From positions 1-5,077 of the forward strand of contig CAIMEK010000624.1 of the NCBI GenBank assembly GCA_903839965.1: a stretch of DNA of 5,077 nucleotides, read 5' to 3'. The translations under genes were made by a program, and so were the position numbers. Shown in pieces: positions 1-5,077 of this stretch (position 1 is its first letter; the number at the start of each line of letters is the position of its first letter). The notes beneath the pieces are model-generated. The model was not told the origin of the DNA, did not search any database, and worked only from the letters and a program-made list of their open reading frames with translations. The stretch is from an uncultured Acetobacteraceae bacterium. GTDB taxonomy: Bacteria > Pseudomonadota > Alphaproteobacteria > Acetobacterales > Acetobacteraceae.

Positions 1-1
1 C

Positions 2-64
2 CACGCCAGCCCCAACCTCGCCCGAGCCAACTGGAACCAGGCAATGCTCAACGCCGCCGCTTAA
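2..64 (+). CDS. Possible C-terminal tail of an unidentified protein cut by the window edge
   Basis: Reading from base 2, this frame gives 20 codons (HASPNLARANWNQAMLNAAA) and then TAA. The composition looks more protein-like than the proline/arginine-rich translation of the frame that carries the downstream transposase. It has no start in the window, so it could only be the end of a gene beginning to the left. I do not recognise the family. The spacing of A, WN and A residues vaguely recalls a TPR helix, but 20 residues are too few to claim that. It may equally be chance. Confidence 0.2.
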   Translation, partial: HASPNLARANWNQAMLNAAA

Positions 65-72
65 GCTCAACC

Positions 73-429
73 TTGTGTCCAAAGAACCGGGCGCGGTACA
101 ATCCGTTCTCCGAAAGCCACTTCAAAATCCTCAAATACCAGCCGCAATTCCCCCAACGCTTCGGCTGCATCGAGGACGCCAGAAGCTTCTGCCGCCGCTT
201 CTTCGATTGGTACAACCAGGACCACCACCACGCCGGCATCGGCCTCATGACCCCAGACCAAGTTCATTACGGCCAGATCAATGCCATCTACGCCGCTCGC
301 CAGCACACGCTCGATCAGGCGTTCCGCAACAACCCCCACCGCTTCGTCAACAAGCCGCCAACCCCACCCGCCAAACCCACCGCCGCTTGGATCAACCCAC
401 CCACCGATATGCCAAACACCCGAGCTTAA
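73..429 (+). pseudogene. IS3-family transposase OrfB, C-terminal fragment
   Basis: This is the end of an IS3-family DDE transposase (integrase-core, rve-type), which cuts and joins the ends of its own element. Recognisable homology starts near base 97 with NPFSESHFKILKYQP. The E at 112-114 corresponds to the third acidic residue of the DDE triad, with the usual lysine seven residues later. The FCRRFFDWYNQDHHHAGIG segment, a MTPDQVHYGQ motif and a tail ending in TAAWINPP follow, all typical of IS3 OrfB C-termini. The two catalytic aspartates and the rest of OrfB (normally about 270-300 residues with OrfA upstream) are absent. The frame is open back to base 1, but codons before ~97 do not look like the family, which suggests a deletion or junction at about 65-97. 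The in-frame TTG at 73 is an arbitrary start. The fragment cannot be catalytically active. Confidence 0.85.
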
Positions 430-462
430 ATGCCGACCCCGCCTGTATCAAAGTCGTTGACA
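97..462 (+). mobile_element. 3' remnant of an IS3-family insertion sequence
   Basis: The piece contains the OrfB C-terminus (stop at 427-429) and a short non-coding tail ending in a probable terminal repeat at 444-462. The left boundary near 97 is where transposase homology begins. The right boundary is inferred from the tail ending in TTGACA and from IS66 transposase coding sequence starting immediately after it. The left end, OrfA and most of OrfB are missing, and no flanking target duplication can be tested. Confidence 0.6.
444..462 (+). repeat. Probable right terminal repeat of the IS3-family remnant
   Basis: The sequence tgtatcaaagtcgttgaca lies 14 bases after the transposase stop. It begins with TG, ends with CA, and contains a small inverted repeat (TCAA at 448-451 against TTGA at 457-460). 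Such tails are common at the right ends of IS3-family elements. With no left copy in the window, the boundary could be off by several bases (up to about 470). Confidence 0.4.
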
Positions 463-581
463 CGTTCCGCGACGTGCTCGAACGCGTCGTCTCGGGACGG
501 ACCAAAGCCCACGAACTGCTTACGCTATTGCCCTGGAACTGGGAGCCGGCCAGCAGGGTCGAAATGGCCGAGGCGGCATGA
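463..581 (+). pseudogene. tnpC: IS66-family transposase TnpC, C-terminal fragment
   Basis: In the frame ending with TGA at 579-581, the residues from 468 onward read RDVLERVVSGRTKAHELL and then TLLPWNW. This matches the conserved C-terminal tail of IS66-family TnpC transposases (the IS66_C region, DVL.R...-LLPWNW). Only about the last 37 codons are present, against roughly 500 residues in an intact protein, so all catalytic residues are lost. The frame continues upstream into the IS3 remnant only by chance. The 5' edge at about 462-468 coincides with the inferred IS3 right end, which suggests the IS3 element inserted into tnpC or that a deletion joined the two. The downstream small ORF starts within its stop codon (ATGA). 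Confidence 0.75.
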
Positions 582-1054
582 TCGACAATCCCGACCACGT
601 CGAGCGCCTGCTCGTCAAGCTGCAAGCGGCGCTGCCGCTTCCCGCTCGCGTGACATCCGAGCTTGCCGCAACACTTCAGGTGAGCAACTCCGCGACCAAA
701 ATGCTGTCGACCTGTTCGATCACCTGGGTCAGCTACGCCGGGGACGAGGGCGGGATCGTCTGCCGCCTCGACTTCGCGCAAAAACTCCAATCTGCAGCCT
801 TCGCCTCGATCACCCATCTGCGCTTCGACCCACGCTTGCCGCCGGCTCGCGACATCGCCGCCTGCCAAAAGCACCGCGTCAAACGCTTGCGGCTCCAGCC
901 CTCATTGCCACCTACTGCCGGCCAGCCCGGCAAAAACGCCGTCAAGAAAAATCCGCCATGGCCTCGCCGCGGCGCTTACCCTAGAGCGACAGATGTATGG
1001 CCGAGCGAATCTGGATCTCCTTCGTGCACGCCTGGTCGGCCCCACATAATTTGA
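578..1054 (+). CDS. Small hypothetical protein associated with IS66 elements, with an aberrant C-terminus
   Basis: The ATG at 578 overlaps the tnpC stop (ATGA), with a GAGG Shine-Dalgarno-like sequence at 570-573, so translation is probably coupled to tnpC. Residues 1-104 resemble a small conserved protein I associate with the 3' end of IS66-family elements: an N-terminal amphipathic stretch (NPDHVERLL...LQAALPLPARVT), YAGDEGGIVCRLDF at 53-66, SITHLRFDPRLP at 77-88, and QKHRVKRL at 97-104. Its function is unknown. The family protein usually seems to end soon after the KHRVK motif. Here the frame continues about 54 residues through the IS66 terminal repeat (crossed at about residue 134) and 75 bases into flanking DNA, giving a proline- and basic-rich tail that is probably not native. 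A small frameshift or loss of the normal stop after about base 890 would explain it. Confidence 0.6.
   Translation: MIDNPDHVERLLVKLQAALPLPARVTSELAATLQVSNSATKMLSTCSITWVSYAGDEGGIVCRLDFAQKLQSAAFASITHLRFDPRLPPARDIAACQKHRVKRLRLQPSLPPTAGQPGKNAVKKNPPWPRRGAYPRATDVWPSESGSPSCTPGRPHII
946..979 (+). repeat. IS66-family right terminal inverted repeat
   Basis: The stretch ends with ggcgcttac at 971-979. On the opposite strand it starts gtaagcgccgcggcgaggcc, which fits the GTAAGCG consensus terminus of IS66-family elements. It lies about 400 bases beyond the tnpC stop, on the side where the right end is expected. The inner limit at 946 is approximate. Confidence 0.7.
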
Positions 1055-1264
1055 GCCAATTACCTGCACCAAGTATGCGTCAGAGCCACTATTCCCGCGA
1101 TTTCACACCCAATACGCCGAATAGAGAAGACCCCTTTCTTGCAGCAGACACTGGATGCCAGTCATCGATGACCCCGTCATACCGGTCAGCCCGAAGGGCT
1201 GCCGACATCCCGCGCGGGGATCGTGGGGTGTCAGAGTGCAAACCGAAATCATGCCGCCCGAACG
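980..1264. other. Spacer between the IS66 end and the 3' end of the catabolic operon
   Basis: These 285 bases hold no convincing gene. The short frames that cross it (for example + 997-1302 and - 1089-1289) have low-complexity, Arg/Ser/Pro-rich translations with no recognisable motif, and they run into the enolase-superfamily gene antisense or along an unrelated frame. The only structure I see is a pair of hairpins at 1187-1221. The first bases, cctagagc (980-987), are the candidate IS66 target duplication. The first ~150 bases appear less GC-rich than the operon. Confidence 0.6.
1187..1221 (-). terminator. Two adjacent hairpins downstream of the operon, possible terminator
   Basis: The segment cagccc-gaa-gggctg (1187-1201) is a perfect 6-bp stem with a 3-base loop. 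Five bases on, atccc-gcgcg-gggat (1207-1221) forms a 5-bp stem around a CCCGCGCGGG palindrome. They lie about 45-80 bases beyond the stop of the last minus-strand gene, where an operon terminator would be expected. Neither is followed by a T-tract on the minus strand, so they do not meet the usual intrinsic terminator criteria. They may instead stabilise the mRNA 3' end or be incidental. Confidence 0.25.
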
Positions 1265-2341
1265 TCAGCCGACACGGTACCGCGCCCATGCTTCCTCGGT
1301 GAACTCGACGCCATGGCCGGGGCGCGTGGGAACTAGCAAGGCGCCATTCTCTACTGTCAACCCCTCGACCAAAAGGTCATCCATGAACGGATAGTACTCC
1401 ACGTAGGTCGAACGCGGCAGCGCCGCGGCGACATGAATGTGCAGCACCGTCATGAAATGCGGCGCCAAGGCAAGTCCGAAGCTGTCGGCGATACGGCCGA
1501 TACGCATCGCTTCCGTCACGCCGCCGACCAGGCACATGTCGGGCTGGACGACATCGATGGCACCGGACTGGATGTAGGGAATGAAATCGCGGCGCGAGTG
1601 GACATGCTCCCCCATCGCGATCGCCATCGGCAACGCGGAGCGCAGCCGCCGGTAGCCCTCGATATCCTGCGACAGGATCGGCTCCTCCAGCCAGTACACG
1701 TCCTGTCCTGCGAGCTGCTTGCCGAGCCACAGGGCCGTCGGCAGACTCAATCGCTCGTTAGCGTCGCACAGGATACGAGGGCCCGAACCGATGGCGGCAC
1801 GGACGGCCTTGACCCGCTCCATGTCCTTGTCCGGCTGCCGCCCGACTCGAAGCTTCACCGCCTCGAAGCCAGCCTCGACGTAGCCTGCGGACAGCGCAAC
1901 CAGGTCGTCGATCGGCAAGGTCGGACTCGCCTTGCCGCTGCCGTAGCAGGGAACACGGTCGTGCACCTGCCCCAAAGCCCGCGCCAGCGACACGCCCATC
2001 TGCCGTGCCCGCAAGTCCCACAACGCAATGTCGACGGCGGCAATGGCCATCGACGTGATACCGTGCCCGAGCCGGTGCGTGCGGTGAAACAACTCATCGT
2101 TGAGCACCTCGACCTCGATCGAGTCGCGCCCGATAACACGCGGCAGCAGGACAACGTCGAGCAACGCTTTGACGGCCTCTCCACCGCCATAGTCCGACGT
2201 GAAGGTCCAGCCCGTTCCGCACTGGCCGCCCGCGTCCCGCAGCGTGACGCCGATGAGCTCAAACTGTTCGTCGGCGCGTTCGGCGCGCACCCGATCGGAC
2301 GGGAAGCGCAGTATCCAGCTTTCAGTGTTGGTGATCGTCAT
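1265..2341 (-). CDS. Mandelate racemase / muconate lactonizing enzyme family protein (enolase superfamily)
   Basis: This is a 358-residue cytoplasmic, Mg2+-dependent enzyme expected to abstract the alpha-proton of a carboxylate and stabilise the enolate. The N-terminal capping domain covers about residues 1-125 and the (beta/alpha)7-beta barrel about 126-340. The metal ligands are D193 (CDAN), E219 (WLEEP) and E245 (MGEH), with the 26-residue spacing of mandelate racemase. The catalytic set K163-x-R165 (VKLRVG), D268 (QPDM), H295 (APHF) and E315 (YVEYYP) also aligns with mandelate racemase K164/K166, D270, H297 and E317. The second lysine of the KxK motif is arginine here, which may favour one-sided chemistry such as sugar-acid dehydration; that is an inference. 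The length is normal. ATG at 2341 is preceded by a weak GAAGG about 10 bases upstream. It is the last gene of the operon, 39 bp after the ABC ATPase gene, so its substrate is probably what the transporter imports. Specific activity is not assignable. Confidence 0.9.
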   Translation of the reverse strand: MTITNTESWILRFPSDRVRAERADEQFELIGVTLRDAGGQCGTGWTFTSDYGGGEAVKALLDVVLLPRVIGRDSIEVEVLNDELFHRTHRLGHGITSMAIAAVDIALWDLRARQMGVSLARALGQVHDRVPCYGSGKASPTLPIDDLVALSAGYVEAGFEAVKLRVGRQPDKDMERVKAVRAAIGSGPRILCDANERLSLPTALWLGKQLAGQDVYWLEEPILSQDIEGYRRLRSALPMAIAMGEHVHSRRDFIPYIQSGAIDVVQPDMCLVGGVTEAMRIGRIADSFGLALAPHFMTVLHIHVAAALPRSTYVEYYPFMDDLLVEGLTVENGALLVPTRPGHGVEFTEEAWARYRVG

Positions 2342-2380
2342 GCCGTGCCGGCCTTCAAAAAATTCGTTGGTGGAACCACG

Positions 2381-3526
2381 TCAGTCCTCGAGAACCACGA
2401 CGCGGGTAGGCGGGATGCTCAGCGTCACCGGCGCTCCGGCCTCAGCGACGATGGGCGGTGTAGCCTGTACGCGTACCTCCTCGCCACCGGCGAGCCTGAC
2501 GAAATAGTCGACCAGCCCACCGGTAAAAGTCATTGCCGTCACTTGGCCGAAAAGGCGGTTGACCTGGCTCACTGTTTCGCCGCGGCCAGTGTCCAGGCGG
2601 ATATCCACGGGACGGATGCAAACCTTGACCACCGTGCGCCCCCGCAACCCTTTGGCGGGCGCAATGCCGGTCACGAGCGTGCCGTCATTCAGGCGCCCGG
2701 CGAGAGCGGCGTCATCGCATTCGGGCTGGCCCAGCGACATGATGTTGGCCAGGCCGATGAACCCGGCGACGAAGGCATTGCGCGGTGAGTTGTAGATCTC
2801 GAGCGGTTTGCCGGTCTGGACGATAAGACCGTCCCGCATCACGGCGATCTCGTCGGAGATCGCCAGCGCTTCGTCCTGGCTGTGCGTGACATAGACGCTG
2901 GTGATGCCGAGGCGCCGCTGCAGGGTCCGGATCTCGAAGCGCATCTGTTCGCGCAGCACGGCGTCAAGGTTGCTCAGCGGCTCGTCGAACAGCAGGATAC
3001 CGGGTTCCGTCGCAATGGCTCGCGCCAGCGCCACGCGCTGCTGCTGACCGCCCGAAAGCTGCCCGGGGAAGCGCCCGGCATACTGCGCCATGCCGATGAT
3101 GCCGAGCACCTGCTCAACCTTCGCCGCAATACTCGCCGCCGGACGTTTCCGCTGCTTCAAGCCATAGGCGACATTTTGGGTCACGGTCATGTGCGGCCAC
3201 AGCGCATAGGTCTGGAACACCATGCCCAAATCGCGCTCTTCCGGTGGCACGCCGCGCGCGCCATCCGTTAGCGTGCGGCCGCCAGCGACAATGCGGCCCT
3301 CGTCCGGCCGCTCCAGTCCCGCGATCATTCGCAGCGTCGTCGTCTTACCGCAGCCGCTCGGGCCGATGAGGGAGACCATCTTGCCGGCCGGCACATCCAG
3401 GCTGACCCCCCGCACGGCGGGGGCCGCCCCGTAGGACTTCTTCAAGCCGATGAGGTGAAGGTCCACCGGGTCGCCCGCCCGTCGCGCCTCGGTTATCACG
3501 TTCGGCGGCTCACATGCCGATCGCAT
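2381..3526 (-). CDS. ABC transporter ATP-binding protein (PotA/FbpC/UgpC-like importer type)
   Basis: This is the cytoplasmic ATPase that powers the importer formed with the neighbouring permease and binding protein. In the 381-residue reading, Walker A is GPSGCGKT at 55-62, the Q-loop VFQTYALWPH at 103-112, the signature LSGGQQQR at 157-164, and Walker B ILLFDEP at 177-183. The D-loop SNLDA (185-189) and switch histidine H215 (VTHSQDEA) follow. The C-terminal third, about 240-381, is a TOBE-type regulatory domain containing the usual IRPVDIRL stretch. All catalytic elements are intact and the length is normal for this class. The ATG at 3526 overlaps the binding-protein gene by 17 bp and has no strong ribosome site. 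The first ~20 residues are unlike the family, so a GTG at 3466 (giving VDLHLIGLKKSYG) is a credible alternative start. Substrate cannot be deduced from the ATPase. Confidence 0.93.
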   Translation of the reverse strand: MRSACEPPNVITEARRAGDPVDLHLIGLKKSYGAAPAVRGVSLDVPAGKMVSLIGPSGCGKTTTLRMIAGLERPDEGRIVAGGRTLTDGARGVPPEERDLGMVFQTYALWPHMTVTQNVAYGLKQRKRPAASIAAKVEQVLGIIGMAQYAGRFPGQLSGGQQQRVALARAIATEPGILLFDEPLSNLDAVLREQMRFEIRTLQRRLGITSVYVTHSQDEALAISDEIAVMRDGLIVQTGKPLEIYNSPRNAFVAGFIGLANIMSLGQPECDDAALAGRLNDGTLVTGIAPAKGLRGRTVVKVCIRPVDIRLDTGRGETVSQVNRLFGQVTAMTFTGGLVDYFVRLAGGEEVRVQATPPIVAEAGAPVTLSIPPTRVVVLED

Positions 3527-4541
3527 CGTGGAATTGCTTCGCCTGTGCCTTGAGATTGGCCGCGATGAACGCAGAGTCGACCGGAACGACGGTGACCTTG
3601 TCGATCGGTGTGCCGTCCGGGTATTTGTAGGCGATATCGTTGCGGATGGGGGCGCCGCCGAGCGAAAACGGCATCAGCGCCTGAGCTGCCGGCGTGACGA
3701 TGAAATCGAGCCACTTTTTCGCGCCCTCCGCATTTCGGGCGCCCTTGAGGACGGCAAAGGCCGACAACTCGCCGGGCGCCCCCTCCGACGGCCACTCGCC
3801 GCTGGTGGGGTCGCCATGATTGGCCGCGCTCTGCACGTTGGCGAGAAGCTGTATGCCGATCGGCCGCTCGCCGCTGATCGTCAGGTCGCGGATAGTGCCA
3901 TGCGAGTTTTCGAGTCGAGGCGCGTTCGCACCGAGCTTCTTGAAGAAATCCCACCCGTAGGTTGCCGGAGTCTTGCTGCCCAGGTAATTGGCGATAAACC
4001 AGATGAACGACTGGACCGACTGGGAACTGCCCGGATCGGCCATCACGATCTGGCCCTTCCATTTCGGACTAAGCAGGTCGGCCCAGCTCTTCGGAGCATC
4101 GGCCGCGGTGATCTTCCTGGTGTTGTAATGGATGAGATAGAGGTTGAGGAAGGCTGGCGTGAACAGGTGCGTCTTGCTCTGCACCTCTGCGCGCACGGCG
4201 CCGATGTTCGCTGCCGCATAGGGCTCGAAAGCGCCGTACTTCGTCTGCAGATAGTTCAGCGAGGCGTCGTTCAGACCTGCGACATCGGCCTTGGCGCTGT
4301 GGGCGCGCAGCTCGAGTTCCATCGTCGTCACGATCTCGCCGCCGGGCTGATGAAAGTGAACCGGCCTGATCAGCGGGTTCTCCTTCGCGAAGGCGTCCAT
4401 CAGCGGCTTTATCTGGCCATCCTCGAATGCGGTGTAAAACACCAGCGGCACCGGCGCCTGCCCGCGTGCCGCCGAGCAGGCAAGACTCGCAACACCCGAA
4501 GCGGTCAGTGTGCGCCGGGTCATTGATAGGTGTGCCGTCAT
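3510..4541 (-). CDS. Periplasmic solute-binding protein of an ABC importer (SBP_bac_6 / Fe3+-type fold)
   Basis: This protein captures the substrate in the periplasm and delivers it to the membrane permease. From ATG at 4541 it is 343 residues, a normal length. The N-terminus is a signal peptide with an RR pair at residues 9-10, a short hydrophobic stretch (about 12-25) and a likely cleavage near GQA|P at 29. The RRTLT pattern hints at, but does not prove, Tat export. The mature part begins VPLVFYTAFED, as in AfuA/FutA-like binding proteins. Later family-typical stretches are SWADLLSPKWKGQIVMADP, FFKKLGANAPRL and a C-terminal GGAPIRNDIAYKYPDG. I see no adjacent tyrosine pair of the kind that holds iron in ferric-binding proteins, so an organic substrate is more likely. 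The start at 4541 is chosen over an in-frame ATG at 4583 because of a strong ribosome site (GGGAGGG, 5-base spacing). It lies 38 bp after the permease stop. Confidence 0.88.
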   Translation of the reverse strand: MTAHLSMTRRTLTASGVASLACSAARGQAPVPLVFYTAFEDGQIKPLMDAFAKENPLIRPVHFHQPGGEIVTTMELELRAHSAKADVAGLNDASLNYLQTKYGAFEPYAAANIGAVRAEVQSKTHLFTPAFLNLYLIHYNTRKITAADAPKSWADLLSPKWKGQIVMADPGSSQSVQSFIWFIANYLGSKTPATYGWDFFKKLGANAPRLENSHGTIRDLTISGERPIGIQLLANVQSAANHGDPTSGEWPSEGAPGELSAFAVLKGARNAEGAKKWLDFIVTPAAQALMPFSLGGAPIRNDIAYKYPDGTPIDKVTVVPVDSAFIAANLKAQAKQFHDAIGM

Positions 4542-4546
4542 CGTTT

Positions 4547-4553
4547 CCCTCCC
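4547..4553 (-). promoter_or_regulatory. Ribosome binding site of the solute-binding protein gene
   Basis: On the minus strand GGGAGGG is followed by AAACG and then the ATG at 4541. This is the best Shine-Dalgarno sequence in the operon. It decides between two in-frame starts: the upstream ATG at 4583 overlaps the permease stop (ATGA) but has no purine-rich site before it. A strong site fits the need to make binding protein in excess over the membrane components. Confidence 0.75.
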
Positions 4554-4579
4554 ATTGCTTTCATGCCAGATAGACGTCG

Positions 4580-5059
4580 TCATGCCGCGAAAGTAAAGCC
4601 GGCACGCTTGCCGATACGGGTCGCGGCCAGCAGCAATGCGCCCACACAGACGAATATGGCGATCCCGAAAGCACTCGCGGCGGCCAGCCCGCCGTTGCCG
4701 TTCCAGACGTCCAGCAGAACCGTGGACAGTGTCTGGGTGTCGAGCCCCTTGAGGATTACCGAGGCGCTGAGTTCCGGCAGCGCCAGGATGAAGACGAGAA
4801 TCCAGCCATAGATCAGGGAATGCCGCACCAGGGGTGCGGTGATCACGAAAATCGTCTTCATCGGCCCAGCCCCCGAGATCCGCGAGGCCTCCTCGAGTTC
4901 CGGGGCCAGTTGCACCAGCGCGCTGAAGCTTGCCCGGGTTCCGAACGGCACGTACCGCGTCAGGTACGCCACGAACAGGATGCCGAAGGAGCCGTAGAGG
5001 CCCAGCACGTTGAGCGGCGGGTTCAGGTAGACGACGATCAGCGCGATCGCCAGCGCGGT
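4580..5059 (-). CDS. ABC transporter permease, C-terminal part (N-terminus missing)
   Basis: This is the inner-membrane channel subunit of the importer. The 159 genuine residues begin TALAIALIVVYLNPP and contain the cytoplasmic EAA loop (ELEEASRISGAG, then ITAPLV, at residues about 54-77), which docks on the ATPase. Hydrophobic segments lie at about 2-12, 19-37, 84-100 and 132-152, and the protein ends with the basic RIGKRAGFTFAA. The motif and its neighbours point to the BPD_transp_1 family. Permeases paired with this binding-protein class are often fused two-domain proteins of about 550 residues (FbpB/ThiP-like), of which this would be the second half, but a single-domain form is possible. 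The frame stays open past 5059, but the five or six codons after that come from adapter sequence, including an apparent GTG start at 5074, so the real start lies outside. It is the first visible gene of the operon. Confidence 0.9.
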   Translation of the reverse strand, partial: TALAIALIVVYLNPPLNVLGLYGSFGILFVAYLTRYVPFGTRASFSALVQLAPELEEASRISGAGPMKTIFVITAPLVRHSLIYGWILVFILALPELSASVILKGLDTQTLSTVLLDVWNGNGGLAAASAFGIAIFVCVGALLLAATRIGKRAGFTFAA

Positions 5060-5077
5060 AGATCGGAAGAGCACACG
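5060..5077 (+). other. Illumina TruSeq adapter remnant at the contig end
   Basis: The terminal bases agatcggaagagcacacg are identical over all 18 positions to the start of the standard Illumina TruSeq read adapter. The match runs exactly to the end of the window, as expected for untrimmed read-through. It is not genomic sequence. On the minus strand it adds spurious codons (RVLFRS) to the permease frame. Confidence 0.95.

Larger units (their letters stand above)
463..979 (+). mobile_element. Right part of an IS66-family insertion sequence
   Basis: This holds the TnpC tail, the accessory ORF that commonly follows it, and a right terminus ending in ggcgcttac. That terminus reads gtaagcgcc on the other strand, the GTAAGCG start characteristic of IS66-family inverted repeats. 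The tnpA, tnpB and most of tnpC expected to the left are replaced by the IS3 fragment and the contig end. IS66 elements make 8-bp target duplications; the candidate copy just outside is 980-987 (cctagagc), but its partner is not in the window. Confidence 0.75.

Noticed and set aside
392..874. A 160-codon minus-strand frame across the IS remnants
   Set aside because: It is antisense to the TnpC tail and accessory ORF, which have recognisable IS66 motifs, and its translation shows no recognisable domain.
430..984. A 184-codon + strand frame, and the minus frame 733-945
   Set aside because: Both overlap the accessory ORF out of frame. They are Arg/Pro/Ser-rich without motifs and end near the IS66 terminus only by chance.
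1433..2788. A 451-codon open frame on the + strand
   Set aside because: It lies antisense to the enolase-superfamily and ATPase genes, both of which have intact family motifs. Its translation is rich in Arg, Asp, His and Gln with no motif, as expected for a shadow frame in GC-rich DNA.
4473..4490. Lipobox in the binding protein (SLAC around residue 22)
   Set aside because: The residue at -3 to the cysteine is serine rather than Leu/Val/Ile, so it does not fit the lipoprotein consensus. Cleavage near GQA at residue 29 is more likely.
3528..4526. A 332-codon open frame on the + strand
   Set aside because: It is fully antisense to the solute-binding protein gene, which has a signal peptide, a strong ribosome site and family motifs. 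The + frame has none of these.
4542..4583. Upstream ATG (4583) as the start of the solute-binding protein
   Set aside because: It forms an ATGA overlap with the permease stop but lacks a ribosome site. It would put 14 extra residues before a normal signal peptide, whereas the ATG at 4541 has a strong GGGAGGG site.
1..5077. CRISPR array, tRNA, riboswitch, toxin-antitoxin or phage-defence genes
   Set aside because: I looked for regularly spaced direct repeats, tRNA-like cloverleaf motifs, conserved leader structures and small paired ORFs on both strands and saw none that could be supported.

Overview
The window looks like one contig from a GC-rich proteobacterium. My guess is an alpha- or betaproteobacterium (rhizobia or Burkholderia-like), because IS66/IS3 debris sits beside a binding-protein-dependent ABC transporter operon with a mandelate-racemase-family enzyme. 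No rRNA, tRNA or other taxonomic marker is present, so this placement is weak.

The left fifth (about 1-980, + strand) is insertion-sequence wreckage. Positions 97-462 hold the 3' end of an IS3-family element with the C-terminus of its OrfB transposase. It abuts the last ~40 codons of an IS66-family TnpC transposase (to 581). A small IS66-associated accessory ORF follows (from 578, coupled by an ATGA overlap), and then a clear IS66-type right terminal repeat ending in ggcgcttac at 979. The IS3 piece therefore sits inside, or is fused into, an IS66 element. Positions 980-1264 are a short spacer with no convincing gene but two small hairpins.

The remaining four fifths (1265-5059) is a single minus-strand operon, transcribed from right to left: ABC permease (N-terminus missing), periplasmic solute-binding protein, ATPase with a C-terminal TOBE-like region, and an enolase-superfamily enzyme of the mandelate racemase subgroup. 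Spacing is tight (38 bp gap, 17 bp overlap, 39 bp gap). The likely logic is uptake of a small organic acid or similar solute by an Fe3+/spermidine/phosphonate-type (SBP_bac_6-like) importer, followed by metal-dependent proton abstraction from an alpha-carbon (dehydration, racemisation or epimerisation) in the cytoplasm. The substrate cannot be read from the sequence.

The last 18 bases (5060-5077) are identical to the start of the Illumina TruSeq adapter, so the right end is a sequencing artefact and the apparent N-terminus of the permease is not biological. I see no clear previously undescribed system. The most useful leads are the uncharacterised transporter-enzyme module and the adapter contamination.
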